Shown here: one piece after another, positions 55,152 to 63,927 of the stretch
Numbering within the stretch: position 1 is the first letter of the stretch
Layout: each line of letters begins with the position of its first letter
Origin: Candidatus Kapaibacterium sp.
Lineage (GTDB): Bacteria; Bacteroidota; Ignavibacteria; Kapaibacteriales; UBA2268
DNA: 63,927 nt
Assembly (NCBI GenBank): GCA_028376765.1
Contig: JAONBD010000006.1
Location: forward strand, 1-63,927
Reading direction: 5' to 3'
Notes under the pieces: generated by a model
Database searches by the model: none
What the model was told of the DNA's origin: nothing
Seen by the model: the letters and a program-made list of their open reading frames with translations, nothing else
Program-made: the position numbers and the translations under genes

Positions 55152-56063
55152 TTATTTTTTCTTTACAGACTTCAAAGCTTTCGATGCAGTTGCACCTAAA
55201 TCACCAGGAACATCAACAATATGAATACCTGCATCTTTCATAACTGCAATTTTATCTTCAGCTCCACCTTTACCACCAGAAATGATTGCTCCTGCGTGTC
55301 CCATTCTTCTGCCTGGAGGTGCAGTTCTACCTGCAATAAAACCAATTACTGGTTTAGTAACATTTTGTTTAATATATTCAGCAGCTTCTTCTTCGGCTGT
55401 TCCACCAATTTCTCCAATCATCATGATAGCTTCAGTTTTAGGATCTTTATTGAATAATTTAATGGCATCAATAAACTGAGTACCAATTATCGGATCTCCA
55501 CCAATACCTATACAAGTTGTTTGCCCTAAACCTTCATCAGTTAATTGTTTTACTGCTTCGTAAGTCAAAGTACCCGATCTCGAAACAACACCAACCTTTC
55601 CAGGAGTATGGATAAAGCCTGGCATAATACCTATTTTTGCTTCACCAGGTGTAATAACACCAGGGCAGTTTGGACCAATCAAACGTGATTTGCCAGTTTC
55701 AAGTGCTGCTTTTACTTTAATCATATCTTTTACAGGGATTCCCTCAGTAATACATATAATTAATTTAATTTCAGAGTCAATTGCTTCTAAAATAGCATCA
55801 GCTGCAAATGGAGGTGGTACAAAAATTATTGAAGTATCTGCATTTGTTTTCTTTACTGCATCTGAAACACTATTAAATACAGGTACTGGTTTTATGAATT
55901 TGTATTCATCATTACCTTCGTAGTTAAGCCCACCTTTTCCTGGTGTAACTCCTGCTACTACTTTAGTTCCGTATTCTAACATTTGTGAAGAGTGAAAAGT
56001 TCCTTCAGAACCTGTTATTCCCTGCACTAATACTTTTGTGTTTTTGTTTACTAATACACTCAT
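55152..56063 (-). CDS. sucD: Succinyl-CoA ligase alpha subunit
   Basis: A 303-residue TCA-cycle subunit that makes ATP or GTP from succinyl-CoA. [23 protein letters not shown] binds CoA, and the phosphorylated His sits in [12 protein letters not shown] near the C-terminus; [12 protein letters not shown] is also present. I start at the ATG at 56063 ([13 protein letters not shown]); a TTG at 56084 adds seven residues without support. sucC is not adjacent, which is common in FCB genomes. Confidence 0.96.
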   Translation of the reverse strand: MSVLVNKNTKVLVQGITGSEGTFHSSQMLEYGTKVVAGVTPGKGGLNYEGNDEYKFIKPVPVFNSVSDAVKKTNADTSIIFVPPPFAADAILEAIDSEIKLIICITEGIPVKDMIKVKAALETGKSRLIGPNCPGVITPGEAKIGIMPGFIHTPGKVGVVSRSGTLTYEAVKQLTDEGLGQTTCIGIGGDPIIGTQFIDAIKLFNKDPKTEAIMMIGEIGGTAEEEAAEYIKQNVTKPVIGFIAGRTAPPGRRMGHAGAIISGGKGGAEDKIAVMKDAGIHIVDVPGDLGATASKALKSVKKK

Positions 56064-56146
56064 TTTATTACCTGTTTTTTGCAATATCTATTAATACAAA
56101 ATTAGTAAACTCTTTTAAATAGGCATTACTTTTTTAGTATATTTTA

Positions 56147-56767
56147 TTAAAAACTTTGAAAATATTCAATATCAAGCTCAGAATCTACTGAAATGTTGTT
56201 AATCTTTGTTTCTGAAAAGTTTTGAAACGAAACTTCTTTTTGATTTTCATTCAATATTAACCTACCACTATTTCCTGGTAATTGAATATTTAGATATGTT
56301 AATCCAGAAATTGAATATTCTTGGTTATTTGTCCTTATTAATATTTCTTCATTAGAAATATTAAAAATTCTTAGTCTATTGGTTGATACATCTTCTGAGA
56401 GAATACTAAAAATTCTACTATCTAACTGAAAAATAAAAAGCGTATAATCTGAATTTTGATTAGTATTTATTGCATTCGAGAATACTTTTTTTGAATTAGA
56501 ATTAATTGTAAGTACTGACGAGCCAGCAAAATACTTTTCATATCCGTTATTTCTGACATTTTGATTTTCAATAAATACATTATTTGAAAACAATTCAACT
56601 TCAGATTCTGTACTATTGTAAACATCTATATTTGAAAATTCGTTAGGCTGGTTCTGCTGAGGAGTTTCTAAATCTGCTGGGCATTCACAGGCTATATTAA
56701 AAACAACAAGGCAACTAATTAAAATTGCCTTAATTAAATAATATATACTATTTGATTTATTAAAAAT
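56147..56767 (-). CDS. Lipoprotein at the end of the ECF sigma/anti-sigma-barrel operon
   Basis: The first canonical start (TTG, 56593) lies inside the mature protein. Upstream in the same frame, back to a TAA at 56768-56770, the sequence encodes a lipoprotein signal (YLIKAILISCLVVFNIACEC; lipobox Cys at 56687-56689). No ATG, GTG or TTG precedes it; ATT at 56767 or 56734, or ATA at 56746, are the only candidates. The ~155-residue mature part is beta-rich (SVLTINSNSKKVFSNA and similar) with no known domain. It follows the anti-sigma-barrel gene directly. It could be a real protein with a rare start, or a gene that lost its start codon. Confidence 0.55.
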   Translation of the reverse strand: MFNKSNSIYYLIKAILISCLVVFNIACECPADLETPQQNQPNEFSNIDVYNSTESEVELFSNNVFIENQNVRNNGYEKYFAGSSVLTINSNSKKVFSNAINTNQNSDYTLFIFQLDSRIFSILSEDVSTNRLRIFNISNEEILIRTNNQEYSISGLTYLNIQLPGNSGRLILNENQKEVSFQNFSETKINNISVDSELDIEYFQSF

Positions 56768-58100
56768 TTAGATTAAATCCAATTGTGAATGCATCTTTAG
56801 AACTTGAGAAATTCTCTCCGTATACAGAGTAAAATAACATTGGTCTATCGTAAGATGTTGTAATTGTAAATATCCTATTTAACCTCAAATCAAGTCCAAT
56901 TGTTGGTCTAAGAATTGGTCCTATTGAATTTGTTGCAAAAAGTGTTTGTACATAAGGAGTGATAAAATATTGATTGAAAATCCCTTCAGCTCTATATTTT
57001 GCTCCTATCCCGTACCAATTCAATATAGGGTTCTGAATAGTTTGTACATTTGTTCCAGCTATTGTCCTTTCATAATTTTGAATGAACTTTTCACTTCCAA
57101 ACTCAGCAACGAGTATTATGTTTGAGTTAAGTTTAAAATTTAAAAATATAGAGCGGTTTAAAAACCAAGTGTTTTCTGAATTGACATTTGATTCTACAGC
57201 TAGTTGATTTAATTGTTTTAGTCCAATTGCCCATCTTGTATTATCTGGACCAATATCGAATGGGTTAGAGCTTGAGTACATTTGATTAGATATTAATCCA
57301 TAATCATTTCCAAATTTAACATTTTGAATCCCTTGATTATTTCTTTTATCCACAATTTTTGATGAAATGGTATTTATATTTTCTATACTACTTTCAGAGA
57401 TAAATCTTAATAATTCATTTGTTCTCATATTAGATATAAAAGTACTGTTAGTTTCTGAAGACTCAGAATTTGCTAAATTACTACTAGATTTTATAGAATT
57501 AGTGTATTCTTGTAATTCTTTTTTATCTATTGAATTAGCTGACTGCTCAAATGAGTAATTTTTTTGTTCAAATTTATTATTTCCCGAATTATTTTTATTA
57601 GAATATGCTGTAACAGTTTTTTCATCAGATCTTAAACTGTTACTAAAATTTGAATTATTGTATGAATTTGATTCTTGGGTTTTGTTTTCATTTATAGATT
57701 TTAATATTGGAGCTGAACTTGTAATAGGAATTCCATTATTGTTTTCAGAGGCAAAGTTTTTGCCTGAATCAAACTCATTATTAAAATAATAAAGCCCAGA
57801 AGCACCCAAAATCAAACCAGCAAAAATTGATAATACAACTATATTAAGTTTGCCCCACAACCCGCCTTTTGTAGATGAATTAGGAATCGCAAAATTTAAT
57901 TTTTGAAATATATCAGAAGTTACTGCTGATGGTGGACTAATAGAACTCATATCCATTTTAGCTATATTTTCAAGCTTAAGCTGGCTATTAAATTCTTGTC
58001 TAACTTCAGGATTCCTTGCAATTTCTGCAAAAAGAGCCTCCTGCTGAACATCGTCCAGTGTTGAATCTAAATATTGATGTATTAATAAGTCGTAAGACAT
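56760..58100 (-). CDS. Dual-membrane-spanning anti-sigma factor with outer-membrane beta-barrel
   Basis: A 446-residue protein in three parts. Residues 1-75 resemble the cytoplasmic domain of anti-sigma factors (LIHQYLDSTLDDVQQEALFA then ARNPEVRQEF). A single membrane helix follows at about 86-106. Residues 107-284 form an Asn/Ser-rich linker long enough to cross the periplasm. Residues 285-446 form an amphipathic beta-barrel ending in GFNLNF with the terminal aromatic residue of outer-membrane proteins. This matches the dual membrane-spanning (Dma) anti-sigma layout described in Bacteroides thetaiotaomicron. It starts four bases after the ECF sigma gene, its presumed target. Confidence 0.8.
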   Translation of the reverse strand: MSYDLLIHQYLDSTLDDVQQEALFAEIARNPEVRQEFNSQLKLENIAKMDMSSISPPSAVTSDIFQKLNFAIPNSSTKGGLWGKLNIVVLSIFAGLILGASGLYYFNNEFDSGKNFASENNNGIPITSSAPILKSINENKTQESNSYNNSNFSNSLRSDEKTVTAYSNKNNSGNNKFEQKNYSFEQSANSIDKKELQEYTNSIKSSSNLANSESSETNSTFISNMRTNELLRFISESSIENINTISSKIVDKRNNQGIQNVKFGNDYGLISNQMYSSSNPFDIGPDNTRWAIGLKQLNQLAVESNVNSENTWFLNRSIFLNFKLNSNIILVAEFGSEKFIQNYERTIAGTNVQTIQNPILNWYGIGAKYRAEGIFNQYFITPYVQTLFATNSIGPILRPTIGLDLRLNRIFTITTSYDRPMLFYSVYGENFSSSKDAFTIGFNLNF

Positions 58101-58104
58101 TTTA

Positions 58105-58671
58105 TTAACCTTGATTATTTTCTATATCTTTCATGTATGGTTGAAGAATTTCTTTAATTTTTTCTTTTGCTCTCCAACACCTATTTTTAGCACTACTTTC
58201 TTTCATTCCAATAATATCGCCAATTTCTGCATAAGGCAGACCTTGGTATTGTCTTAAAATAAAAGCTTCTCTGTATTCAAAATCTAATAGCTCTAAAGCT
58301 TTAGATATTAGTTCAAGAAGTTCTTGATTTTCGTAATTTGAACTTGGAGTAATAAACTCAAAATCTTCAACTTTAAAGAAGTTGTTGTTTACTCTTTTAA
58401 AATTCAAACACAAATTTCTTGCAATTCTTATCAAAAAACCGTTAATATTTTTAAAATCACTAGATTTTTTTACTACTTCAAAAAACTTAAAAAATGTTTC
58501 TTGAAATAAGTCATTTGCATCCTCTTTGGATCCAACTATCCTTAGGCAATACGCATAGATTCTCTGAGAATATTGATTGTAAATTTGAGTAAAAGCCTCT
58601 TCCTGTTGCTTTTTTTTTCCAATCAACATTCTCTTTAGCTCTTCTTCGGTATATTCGTTTGATATTGCCAT
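58105..58671 (-). CDS. ECF-type RNA polymerase sigma factor
   Basis: A 188-residue sigma factor with region 2 (FTQIYNQYSQRIYAYCLRIV ... DANDLFQETFFKFFE) and region 4 (LLDFEYREAFILRQYQGLPY, then AEIGDIIGMKESSAKNRCWRAKEKI). It directs RNA polymerase to a regulon that cannot be read here, presumably including its own operon. ATG start, four bases after the propeller lipoprotein gene and just before the anti-sigma gene. Confidence 0.95.
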   Translation of the reverse strand: MAISNEYTEEELKRMLIGKKKQQEEAFTQIYNQYSQRIYAYCLRIVGSKEDANDLFQETFFKFFEVVKKSSDFKNINGFLIRIARNLCLNFKRVNNNFFKVEDFEFITPSSNYENQELLELISKALELLDFEYREAFILRQYQGLPYAEIGDIIGMKESSAKNRCWRAKEKIKEILQPYMKDIENNQG

Positions 58672-58675
58672 AAAG

Positions 58676-59689
58676 CTATTTAGAGAAAGCTCTGAATCCG
58701 TTATTTATTAATAAACTTGGTTCAGATACTAAAACTTCATTCTCGGTTAAAATATTAAAATCGAAATATAATATATCAGAATATTCTTGGTTTAAATTAT
58801 TAACTGTTATTATCAACCTATTTTGATTGTGTGACCAATTTAAATGACTGATAACTTCATTTGGTTGAATTTGAATTAATAATTTATCTTCGCCATTTGA
58901 TAAATTTCTAATATTAATACTTCTATTATCTAAATTATAGTAACCGATAATATTTTCATTTACAAAGAACGGTTTGGTCACTCTTTGACCAAAAACAGAA
59001 AACAACTCTTGGGTAAACCCATCTATCCTTGTTCTGTACACCGTACTACCATCGCCACTCTTTAGCGAATAAATTAAATTTCTTTGATCCCCATCCCATG
59101 TAATCGAATTTAATTCCTCAATAATTGGATTGTTAAGTAGCGTACTTACCATTTGATTTCCATCACCGTCAAAAATAGAAATGACAAGCTGACCATTTGT
59201 ATTTTCAATAATGCCTACTTTACCGTCTGCAGAAACATCAAGACCGTAATTGGTAATTGCATTACTCGAAATCACTTTTAAATTACCAAATTGATCTGTT
59301 TGATAAATTGTAATTGGATCTCCAATAAAATAAGCTTTTGAAAATTCAATATTAGAAAAAACATCATCTATTGATATATTGCTAAGCCCTTCAAATAAAA
59401 ATACTGAAGAACTATTTGATTCAATATGAATCATTAGAGAATCACTTTCTTCATTACTGGTTTTGTATAATATGTTTCCATCTAAAAAACCAAATATTTT
59501 TGAGTTTTCAATTATTGGGTCAACAAATAGTGAACTTGGATCAAATAAAAATGTAGTGAACGCACTATTTACATTCTCTCTAGCAGAAAAGTAAATTAAA
59601 TCACTTTCACCAGAATTACCATCTCCACCGCAATCGTTACAAGAATTAAATAAAATTACAAAGAACAATAAAATAGGAATTAAGCGCAT
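58676..59689 (-). CDS. Lipoprotein with WD40/TolB-like beta-propeller repeats
   Basis: A 337-residue protein with a lipoprotein signal peptide (lipobox LFNSC, Cys17). The body has repeats of the TolB/WD40-like kind (GLDVSADGKVGIIENTNGQL, NSITWDGDQRNLIYSL, HLNWSHNQNRLIITVNN). I start at the ATG 59689 with AAGGAA upstream; a TTG at 59719 adds ten unmatched residues. It is first in the operon with the ECF sigma and dual-membrane anti-sigma genes, so it is a candidate envelope-side sensor or ligand-binding partner. Confidence 0.8.
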   Translation of the reverse strand: MRLIPILLFFVILFNSCNDCGGDGNSGESDLIYFSARENVNSAFTTFLFDPSSLFVDPIIENSKIFGFLDGNILYKTSNEESDSLMIHIESNSSSVFLFEGLSNISIDDVFSNIEFSKAYFIGDPITIYQTDQFGNLKVISSNAITNYGLDVSADGKVGIIENTNGQLVISIFDGDGNQMVSTLLNNPIIEELNSITWDGDQRNLIYSLKSGDGSTVYRTRIDGFTQELFSVFGQRVTKPFFVNENIIGYYNLDNRSINIRNLSNGEDKLLIQIQPNEVISHLNWSHNQNRLIITVNNLNQEYSDILYFDFNILTENEVLVSEPSLLINNGFRAFSK

Positions 59690-59760
59690 TTGCAATTTCC
59701 TTTTATTATATAGACACAATTAATTGAAAAACGTCTCAAGAATTATTAATATTTTTTTGA

Positions 59761-60561
59761 TTAAGCTAAAATTTCGTAGCATTTTTTTAATTGGGCAAGT
59801 AGCTGGGGCTTGTGAACTCTAACAATACTGAGTTTTTTATTTAACAATAATGAATGTAAAATAACTGTAGGAACATCTCTTTGTTTGGGATTTGAGAGCC
59901 CTATGTATTTACCAATGAATGATTTCCTAGATATTCCAAGTAGTTGTCCATTTCCGATATTGCTAAACAATTCTAAATTTTTTAGAAGATTAATATTGTC
60001 TTCGGGAGTTTTTCCAAATCCGATACCAACATCGACAAATACTTTTCTAACCCCATTTTTTTTTGCAAAAGCAGCCTGAGTTTCTAAAAATGTTTTCACT
60101 TCATCAATTAGATTATCGTATTTTGGGTTTTGTTGCATAGTCCTTGGGTTTCCCTGCATATGCATAATACACAAATCTGCATCGTGATTTGCAACAAGTT
60201 CTGCTATTTCGGGTGATGATTTTAAGCCACTAACATCATTTATCATACTTACACCTGCTTCAAGGCCAAGCTTTGCAACTTCATATTTAGATGTATCTAA
60301 GGAAATGTATGAGTTAGGTTTTTTCTTTAATATCTCTTGAATCAAAGGAATAACTCTATCTAATTCTTGCTGCTCATTTACTGCTTCAGCACCAGGACGG
60401 GTGCTTTCGCCACCAATATCCAAAATATCGGCACCATTTTCTAGCATATTAAAGGAATGTTCTAACGATTTATCTAAATTATTATAATCCCCTCCATCAG
60501 AAAATGAATCGGGAGTTACATTCACAATACCCATTATTTTAGGGAATATTGGCTTATGCAT
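59761..60561 (-). CDS. folP: Dihydropteroate synthase
   Basis: A 266-residue TIM barrel that joins p-aminobenzoate to hydroxymethyl-dihydropterin pyrophosphate, the product of FolK. Both signatures are intact: GIVNVTPDSFSDGG and DILDIGGESTRPGA. The ATG at 60561 overlaps the preceding stop codon (TGATG); a TTG three bases earlier is less likely. Sulfonamide sensitivity cannot be judged from the sequence. Confidence 0.96.
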   Translation of the reverse strand: MHKPIFPKIMGIVNVTPDSFSDGGDYNNLDKSLEHSFNMLENGADILDIGGESTRPGAEAVNEQQELDRVIPLIQEILKKKPNSYISLDTSKYEVAKLGLEAGVSMINDVSGLKSSPEIAELVANHDADLCIMHMQGNPRTMQQNPKYDNLIDEVKTFLETQAAFAKKNGVRKVFVDVGIGFGKTPEDNINLLKNLELFSNIGNGQLLGISRKSFIGKYIGLSNPKQRDVPTVILHSLLLNKKLSIVRVHKPQLLAQLKKCYEILA

Positions 60562-61199
60562 CAACTATTAAACTGATTTGGTGATAAGTATCCATCGTTT
60601 TGAACTACTTTTTCTATTTGTTGAGCTTCGTTCAGGGCCGGAAGAATATTTTTTAGATGTCTTCTCAAAAAGGAAAGTCTATTATTTTCTGATTTCATCT
60701 CCAACAATTCTTGTTTTTGTATTGGTGACAATCCAGATTTTTGGGCAATAAAAAAAGATGGGTACTTAGTTTCTAAATCCTCTAATTTCAATCTTTTAAT
60801 ATTTACTAATTTAATAGTTGAAGCCAGTTCATTAAAAAGATTAATCACATCTATCAGGCCAGGTTCGTCTAAGAGTTCATCTCTATCTGAAAAAAATTCA
60901 ATTTCACCTGTGTAATATGGCATCTCGTGTTCACTAAATCCAATAAGTGAATAACGCCTTACACCTATCACATTTAGATCTATTTTTCCATCTGCATAGC
61001 GTTTTGTCACTTGGTGAACTTTTGCTGTACAGCCAAAATCATACATCTTTGATGAGGTCACTAAATTTATACCAAATTCTTCTCCATTATCAATGGAGGT
61101 ATTGATTAGCTTCTTATATCTATCTTCAAAAATATGAAGAGGATATATAGCTTCTGGAAATAGTACCAGATTAAGTGGGAATAGTCCGAGTTTTACCAT
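60561..61199 (-). CDS. Lon-substrate-binding-domain protein
   Basis: A 212-residue protein made of the N-terminal (LAN) substrate-binding domain of Lon protease without its ATPase or protease parts: FPLNLVLFPEAIYPLHIFEDRYKKLI near the start, GCTAKVHQVTKRYADGKIDLN in the middle, and a helical C-terminus. Such stand-alone proteins are common; the role is uncertain. It is coupled to folP by TGATG. Confidence 0.88.
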   Translation of the reverse strand: MVKLGLFPLNLVLFPEAIYPLHIFEDRYKKLINTSIDNGEEFGINLVTSSKMYDFGCTAKVHQVTKRYADGKIDLNVIGVRRYSLIGFSEHEMPYYTGEIEFFSDRDELLDEPGLIDVINLFNELASTIKLVNIKRLKLEDLETKYPSFFIAQKSGLSPIQKQELLEMKSENNRLSFLRRHLKNILPALNEAQQIEKVVQNDGYLSPNQFNS

Positions 61200-61202
61200 A
61201 AT

Positions 61203-61236
61203 AAAAAAGCCTGTTACGTTTTTGCAACAGACTTCA
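61203..61236 (-). terminator. Rho-independent terminator after superoxide dismutase
   Basis: On the minus strand, AGTCTGTT pairs with AACAGGCT with one G-U pair, followed by a T-run. It separates the dismutase and Lon-domain genes. Confidence 0.65.
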
Positions 61237-61261
61237 ATTTAGAAAAAATATTTTTATAAAA

Positions 61262-61864
61262 TTACTTTGCGTTTACAAATCTTTTAGAAACTTCTTCCCA
61301 ATTAACAACATTCCAAAATGCTGAGATATAATCAGGTCTTCTATTTTGATAGTTTAAGTAGTAAGCGTGTTCCCAAACATCTAATCCTAAAATTGGTGTT
61401 CCTTTTTCTGGAGCAATATCCATTAAAGGATTATCTTGGTTAGGTGATGAAGTAACTTTTAACTTTCCATCTTGTACAATTAACCACGCCCAACCAGATC
61501 CAAATCGAGTTGCAGCAGCTGCAGCAAATTCTTCTTTAAATTTCTCGAAGGATCCAAATGTAGAATTAATAGCATCAGATAAATCACCACTTGGATTCCC
61601 ACCACCATTTGGTGACATTACTTTCCAAAATAGATTGTGATTATAAAATCCACCGCCATTATTTCTAACAGCTGGGTTTGAACCTGCAACTTGTAATAAT
61701 TCTTCAATTGATTTCCCTGCTAAATCACTTCCATCAACTGCTGCATTTAATTTTGAAGTATATCCAGCATGATGCTTACCATGATGAATTTCCATTGTTT
61801 TTGCATCAATATTTGGTTCTAATGCATTTGGTGCATAGGGTAAATCTTCGAGAACGAATGCCAT
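61262..61864 (-). CDS. sodA: Superoxide dismutase (Fe/Mn family)
   Basis: A 200-residue Fe/Mn superoxide dismutase. Metal ligands fall in [20 protein letters not shown], and [15 protein letters not shown]. The NQDNPLM segment is of the Mn type, while GGGFYNH fits cambialistic enzymes, so metal choice is unclear and the symbol is tentative. Cytoplasmic, no signal peptide. ATG start. Confidence 0.93.
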   Translation of the reverse strand: MAFVLEDLPYAPNALEPNIDAKTMEIHHGKHHAGYTSKLNAAVDGSDLAGKSIEELLQVAGSNPAVRNNGGGFYNHNLFWKVMSPNGGGNPSGDLSDAINSTFGSFEKFKEEFAAAAATRFGSGWAWLIVQDGKLKVTSSPNQDNPLMDIAPEKGTPILGLDVWEHAYYLNYQNRRPDYISAFWNVVNWEEVSKRFVNAK

Positions 61865-62075
61865 TTGTAATACCTATATTTATTTTTTGAATAACACTTT
61901 AAACCATTTATGACTATTATTGTTGTGGTTTATTGGAAATAAATATCATGAAATTATATTAGTTTTTAGTTCCAGTCTCGTAAAATTTTTTAAAAGATTA
62001 GTACACACCTTTTTATAATTAATCTTAAAATAGTTATATTTATAAATTCTATAAATCATAATTTGGAGAACATCT

Positions 62076-63890
62076 ATGAAGATAAAAGTATTCTTACTTT
62101 TAATAATTTCACTACTTATTTCTTGCGAGAAAAAAGAAAAGCCAGTTGATGATACTAGTATTCAAGATCAGGCTCAAAGCTTTTTGGATACATATTACAA
62201 CGAATACCAGCCACTTTATTACAATATGGCGGAAGCTGAATGGAAACAAAACACTTACATTGTTGACGGAGATACCACAACTGAAAAAATGGTAAAAGAA
62301 GCAGGAAAAGCTTTTACAGATTTCACTGGTTCCAAAACAAATATCGATTCTGCTCAACATTATTTGGGTTTACAAGATAAACTAACCGATAAGCAAGTTA
62401 GAGAGTTTAAAGCAATGCTATATTTAGCTGGTGGAAATCCCGAAACTGCTGGAGAAATAGTTGAAAATTTAATTGCTGCAAATAATGCACAAGTAAAAAA
62501 ACTCTATGGATACAATTTTAAAATTGACGGTAAAGACATTTCTACAAATGATATTGATAAAATTCTAGCAAGCAAAAAAGGCTTAGATAAAAAGCTAAAG
62601 GCTTGGGAAGCATCTAAGGAAGTTGGAGTTGGATTAAAAGATGGTTTAGTGAACCTAAGAGATTTAAGAAACCAGTCTGTTCAGGCACTTAATTACAAAA
62701 ACTTTTTTGACTACCAAGTTTCTGATTATGGTTACTCTGTTGAAGATTTGCGTGGCGTTACTCAGCAAATGATAAAAGATGTTTGGCCAATTTATAGAGA
62801 ACTTCACACTTGGGCAAGATACACTTTAGCAGAGCAATACAAGGCAGAAGTTCCAGAAATGCTTCCTGCGCATTGGTTGCCGAACCGTTGGGGACAAGAA
62901 TGGTCTTCAATGATAAACGTTGAAGGGGTTGACCTTGACAAAGCCCTTTCAGAAAAATCTGCTGAATGGATTGTGAAAAAAGGTGAAGAATTTTATGTTA
63001 GCATGGGCTTCCCAAATTTACCTCAAAGTTTTTATGATAAATCAAGCCTTTATCCTTTACCAGAAGGGTCTGATTATAAGAAAAATAATCATGCTTCAGC
63101 TTGGCATTTAAATCTTGATGAAGATGTAAGATCTTTAATGTCGGTAGAACCCAACACAAAATGGTGGGGTACTACCTTGCATGAACTAGGACATATCTAC
63201 TACTATATTTCATATTCTAATCCTGATGTTCCATTACTTCTTAGAGGTGGTGCGAACCGTGCCTATCATGAAGGAATTGGTACAATGATTGGACTTGCTT
63301 CGATGCAATTACCCTTTTTACAAGGACTTGGACTTGCTGACGAAAACATCAAAGTAGATAAAATTCAAATGCTGCTAAAAGAAGCTTTAGATTATATTGT
63401 TGTTGTTCCATGGGGAGCTGGTGTAATGACCGACTTTGAATGGGAACTTTACAATAATAATTTATCAAAAGATCAATTTAATGCTAAGTGGTGGGAACTA
63501 AAAGCCAAATACCAAGGTATTACTCCACCAAGCGACAGAGGGGAAGAATATTGCGATGCTGCTTCTAAAACACATATCAATAATGATGCTGCACAGTATT
63601 ACGATTATGCAATGTCAACAATATTGCTTTTCCAACTTCATGAACATATTTCTAAAAATATTTTGAATCAAGATCCTCACGAAACAAATTATTGGGGTAG
63701 TAAAGAGACTGGTAAATTCTTAATGGATCTTACCCACCCTGGTGCAAATGTTGACTGGCAAGAACATCTAAAATCTGTTATTGGTGAAGATATGTCTGCA
63801 AAAGCTATGGTAAATTATTTCCAACCTTTAATGGATTGGTTAAAAGAAGAGAACAAAGGAAGGGAGCATACCCTACCAGAAAGTATTTAA
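62076..63890 (+). CDS. M2 (angiotensin-converting-enzyme-like) metallopeptidase lipoprotein
   Basis: A 604-residue protein with a lipoprotein signal (lipobox LLISC). HELGH at 369-373 gives two zinc ligands and the catalytic Glu, and HEGIGTMIG downstream supplies the third ligand, as in the M2 dipeptidyl carboxypeptidases. The MINVEGVDLDKALSEKSA and WGTTLHELGHIYYY segments are typical. Probably degrades peptides in the periplasm or at the outer membrane. GGAG lies ten bases before the ATG; the gene is complete, ending 37 bases from the window end. Confidence 0.93.
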   Translation: MKIKVFLLLIISLLISCEKKEKPVDDTSIQDQAQSFLDTYYNEYQPLYYNMAEAEWKQNTYIVDGDTTTEKMVKEAGKAFTDFTGSKTNIDSAQHYLGLQDKLTDKQVREFKAMLYLAGGNPETAGEIVENLIAANNAQVKKLYGYNFKIDGKDISTNDIDKILASKKGLDKKLKAWEASKEVGVGLKDGLVNLRDLRNQSVQALNYKNFFDYQVSDYGYSVEDLRGVTQQMIKDVWPIYRELHTWARYTLAEQYKAEVPEMLPAHWLPNRWGQEWSSMINVEGVDLDKALSEKSAEWIVKKGEEFYVSMGFPNLPQSFYDKSSLYPLPEGSDYKKNNHASAWHLNLDEDVRSLMSVEPNTKWWGTTLHELGHIYYYISYSNPDVPLLLRGGANRAYHEGIGTMIGLASMQLPFLQGLGLADENIKVDKIQMLLKEALDYIVVVPWGAGVMTDFEWELYNNNLSKDQFNAKWWELKAKYQGITPPSDRGEEYCDAASKTHINNDAAQYYDYAMSTILLFQLHEHISKNILNQDPHETNYWGSKETGKFLMDLTHPGANVDWQEHLKSVIGEDMSAKAMVNYFQPLMDWLKEENKGREHTLPESI

Positions 63891-63927
63891 TTTAATAAAA
63901 TCTAAATATTTTATAAAAGAGTGTCAT

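Noticed and set aside
1-63927. tRNA, rRNA, CRISPR arrays, insertion sequences, prophage
   Set aside because: I saw no cloverleaf-like tRNA, spaced repeat array, transposase or phage gene on either strand.

Overview
The window is AT-rich (roughly one third G+C by eye) and carries ordinary chromosomal genes with no phage, plasmid, tRNA, rRNA or CRISPR signal. Three things point to a member of the Bacteroidota/Chlorobiota (FCB) group: several large secreted proteins with type IX secretion (T9SS) C-terminal sorting domains, promoter-like sites of the Bacteroidota type (TTTG, 19 bases, TAnnTTTG), and FCB families such as DUF3667 and MXAN_6640-type metalloproteases. A flagellar motor operon (fliL-fliM-fliN-fliO) argues against typical gliding Bacteroidia and for a flagellated relative such as Ignavibacteria or Kapabacteria. 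This placement is inference.

Layout. 1-9270: a short gene-free start, then a DUF3667 membrane protein and a large subtilisin-like T9SS protease (both -), a nitroreductase (+) and a large BNR-repeat T9SS protein (-). 9300-12311 (-): a thioredoxin-like DUF255 lipoprotein with folB and folK. 12442-13567 (+): a sigma-28-like promoter, three small unknown genes, and a structured 3' RNA ending in a terminator. 13548-20172: a glycosyltransferase, a small unknown gene, valS, a coiled-coil lipoprotein plus LysM protein pair, and phoH. 20173-24588: an orphan STAS protein, a heptosyltransferase-like enzyme, a frameshifted lectin-like T9SS protein, then queF and queD.

24580-28982 (-): fliL-fliM-fliN-fliO followed by mreB-mreC. 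29155-38782 (-): a tightly overlapping run of a TPR exporter-type protein, a PepC-like protein that has lost its catalytic residues, a plug-less beta-barrel with a TonB-box-like segment, a SPOR protein, a TonB protein, a tiny membrane protein and ugd. 38891-43979 (+): crcB, a small secreted protein, an MXAN_6640-type metalloprotease, an unknown gene and lpd. 44072-52541: a small Cys-rich membrane protein, purB, a 1606-residue VWA/WD40 T9SS protein and uvrC. 52734-56063: DUF971, a secreted unknown, a Nudix hydrolase, ndk and sucD.

56147-59689 (-) is an apparent four-gene cell-surface signalling operon: a propeller-type lipoprotein, an ECF sigma factor, an anti-sigma factor whose C-terminus is an outer-membrane beta-barrel, and a second lipoprotein. 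59761-63890: folP, a Lon-substrate-domain protein, superoxide dismutase (all -) and an M2 metallopeptidase lipoprotein (+).

The best candidates for new biology are the sigma/anti-sigma-barrel operon, the GGA-loop RNA behind the sigma-28-like gene cluster, the pseudo-PepC and plug-less barrel inside the TPR/SPOR/TonB operon, and two exported proteins whose signal peptides begin upstream of any ATG, GTG or TTG.
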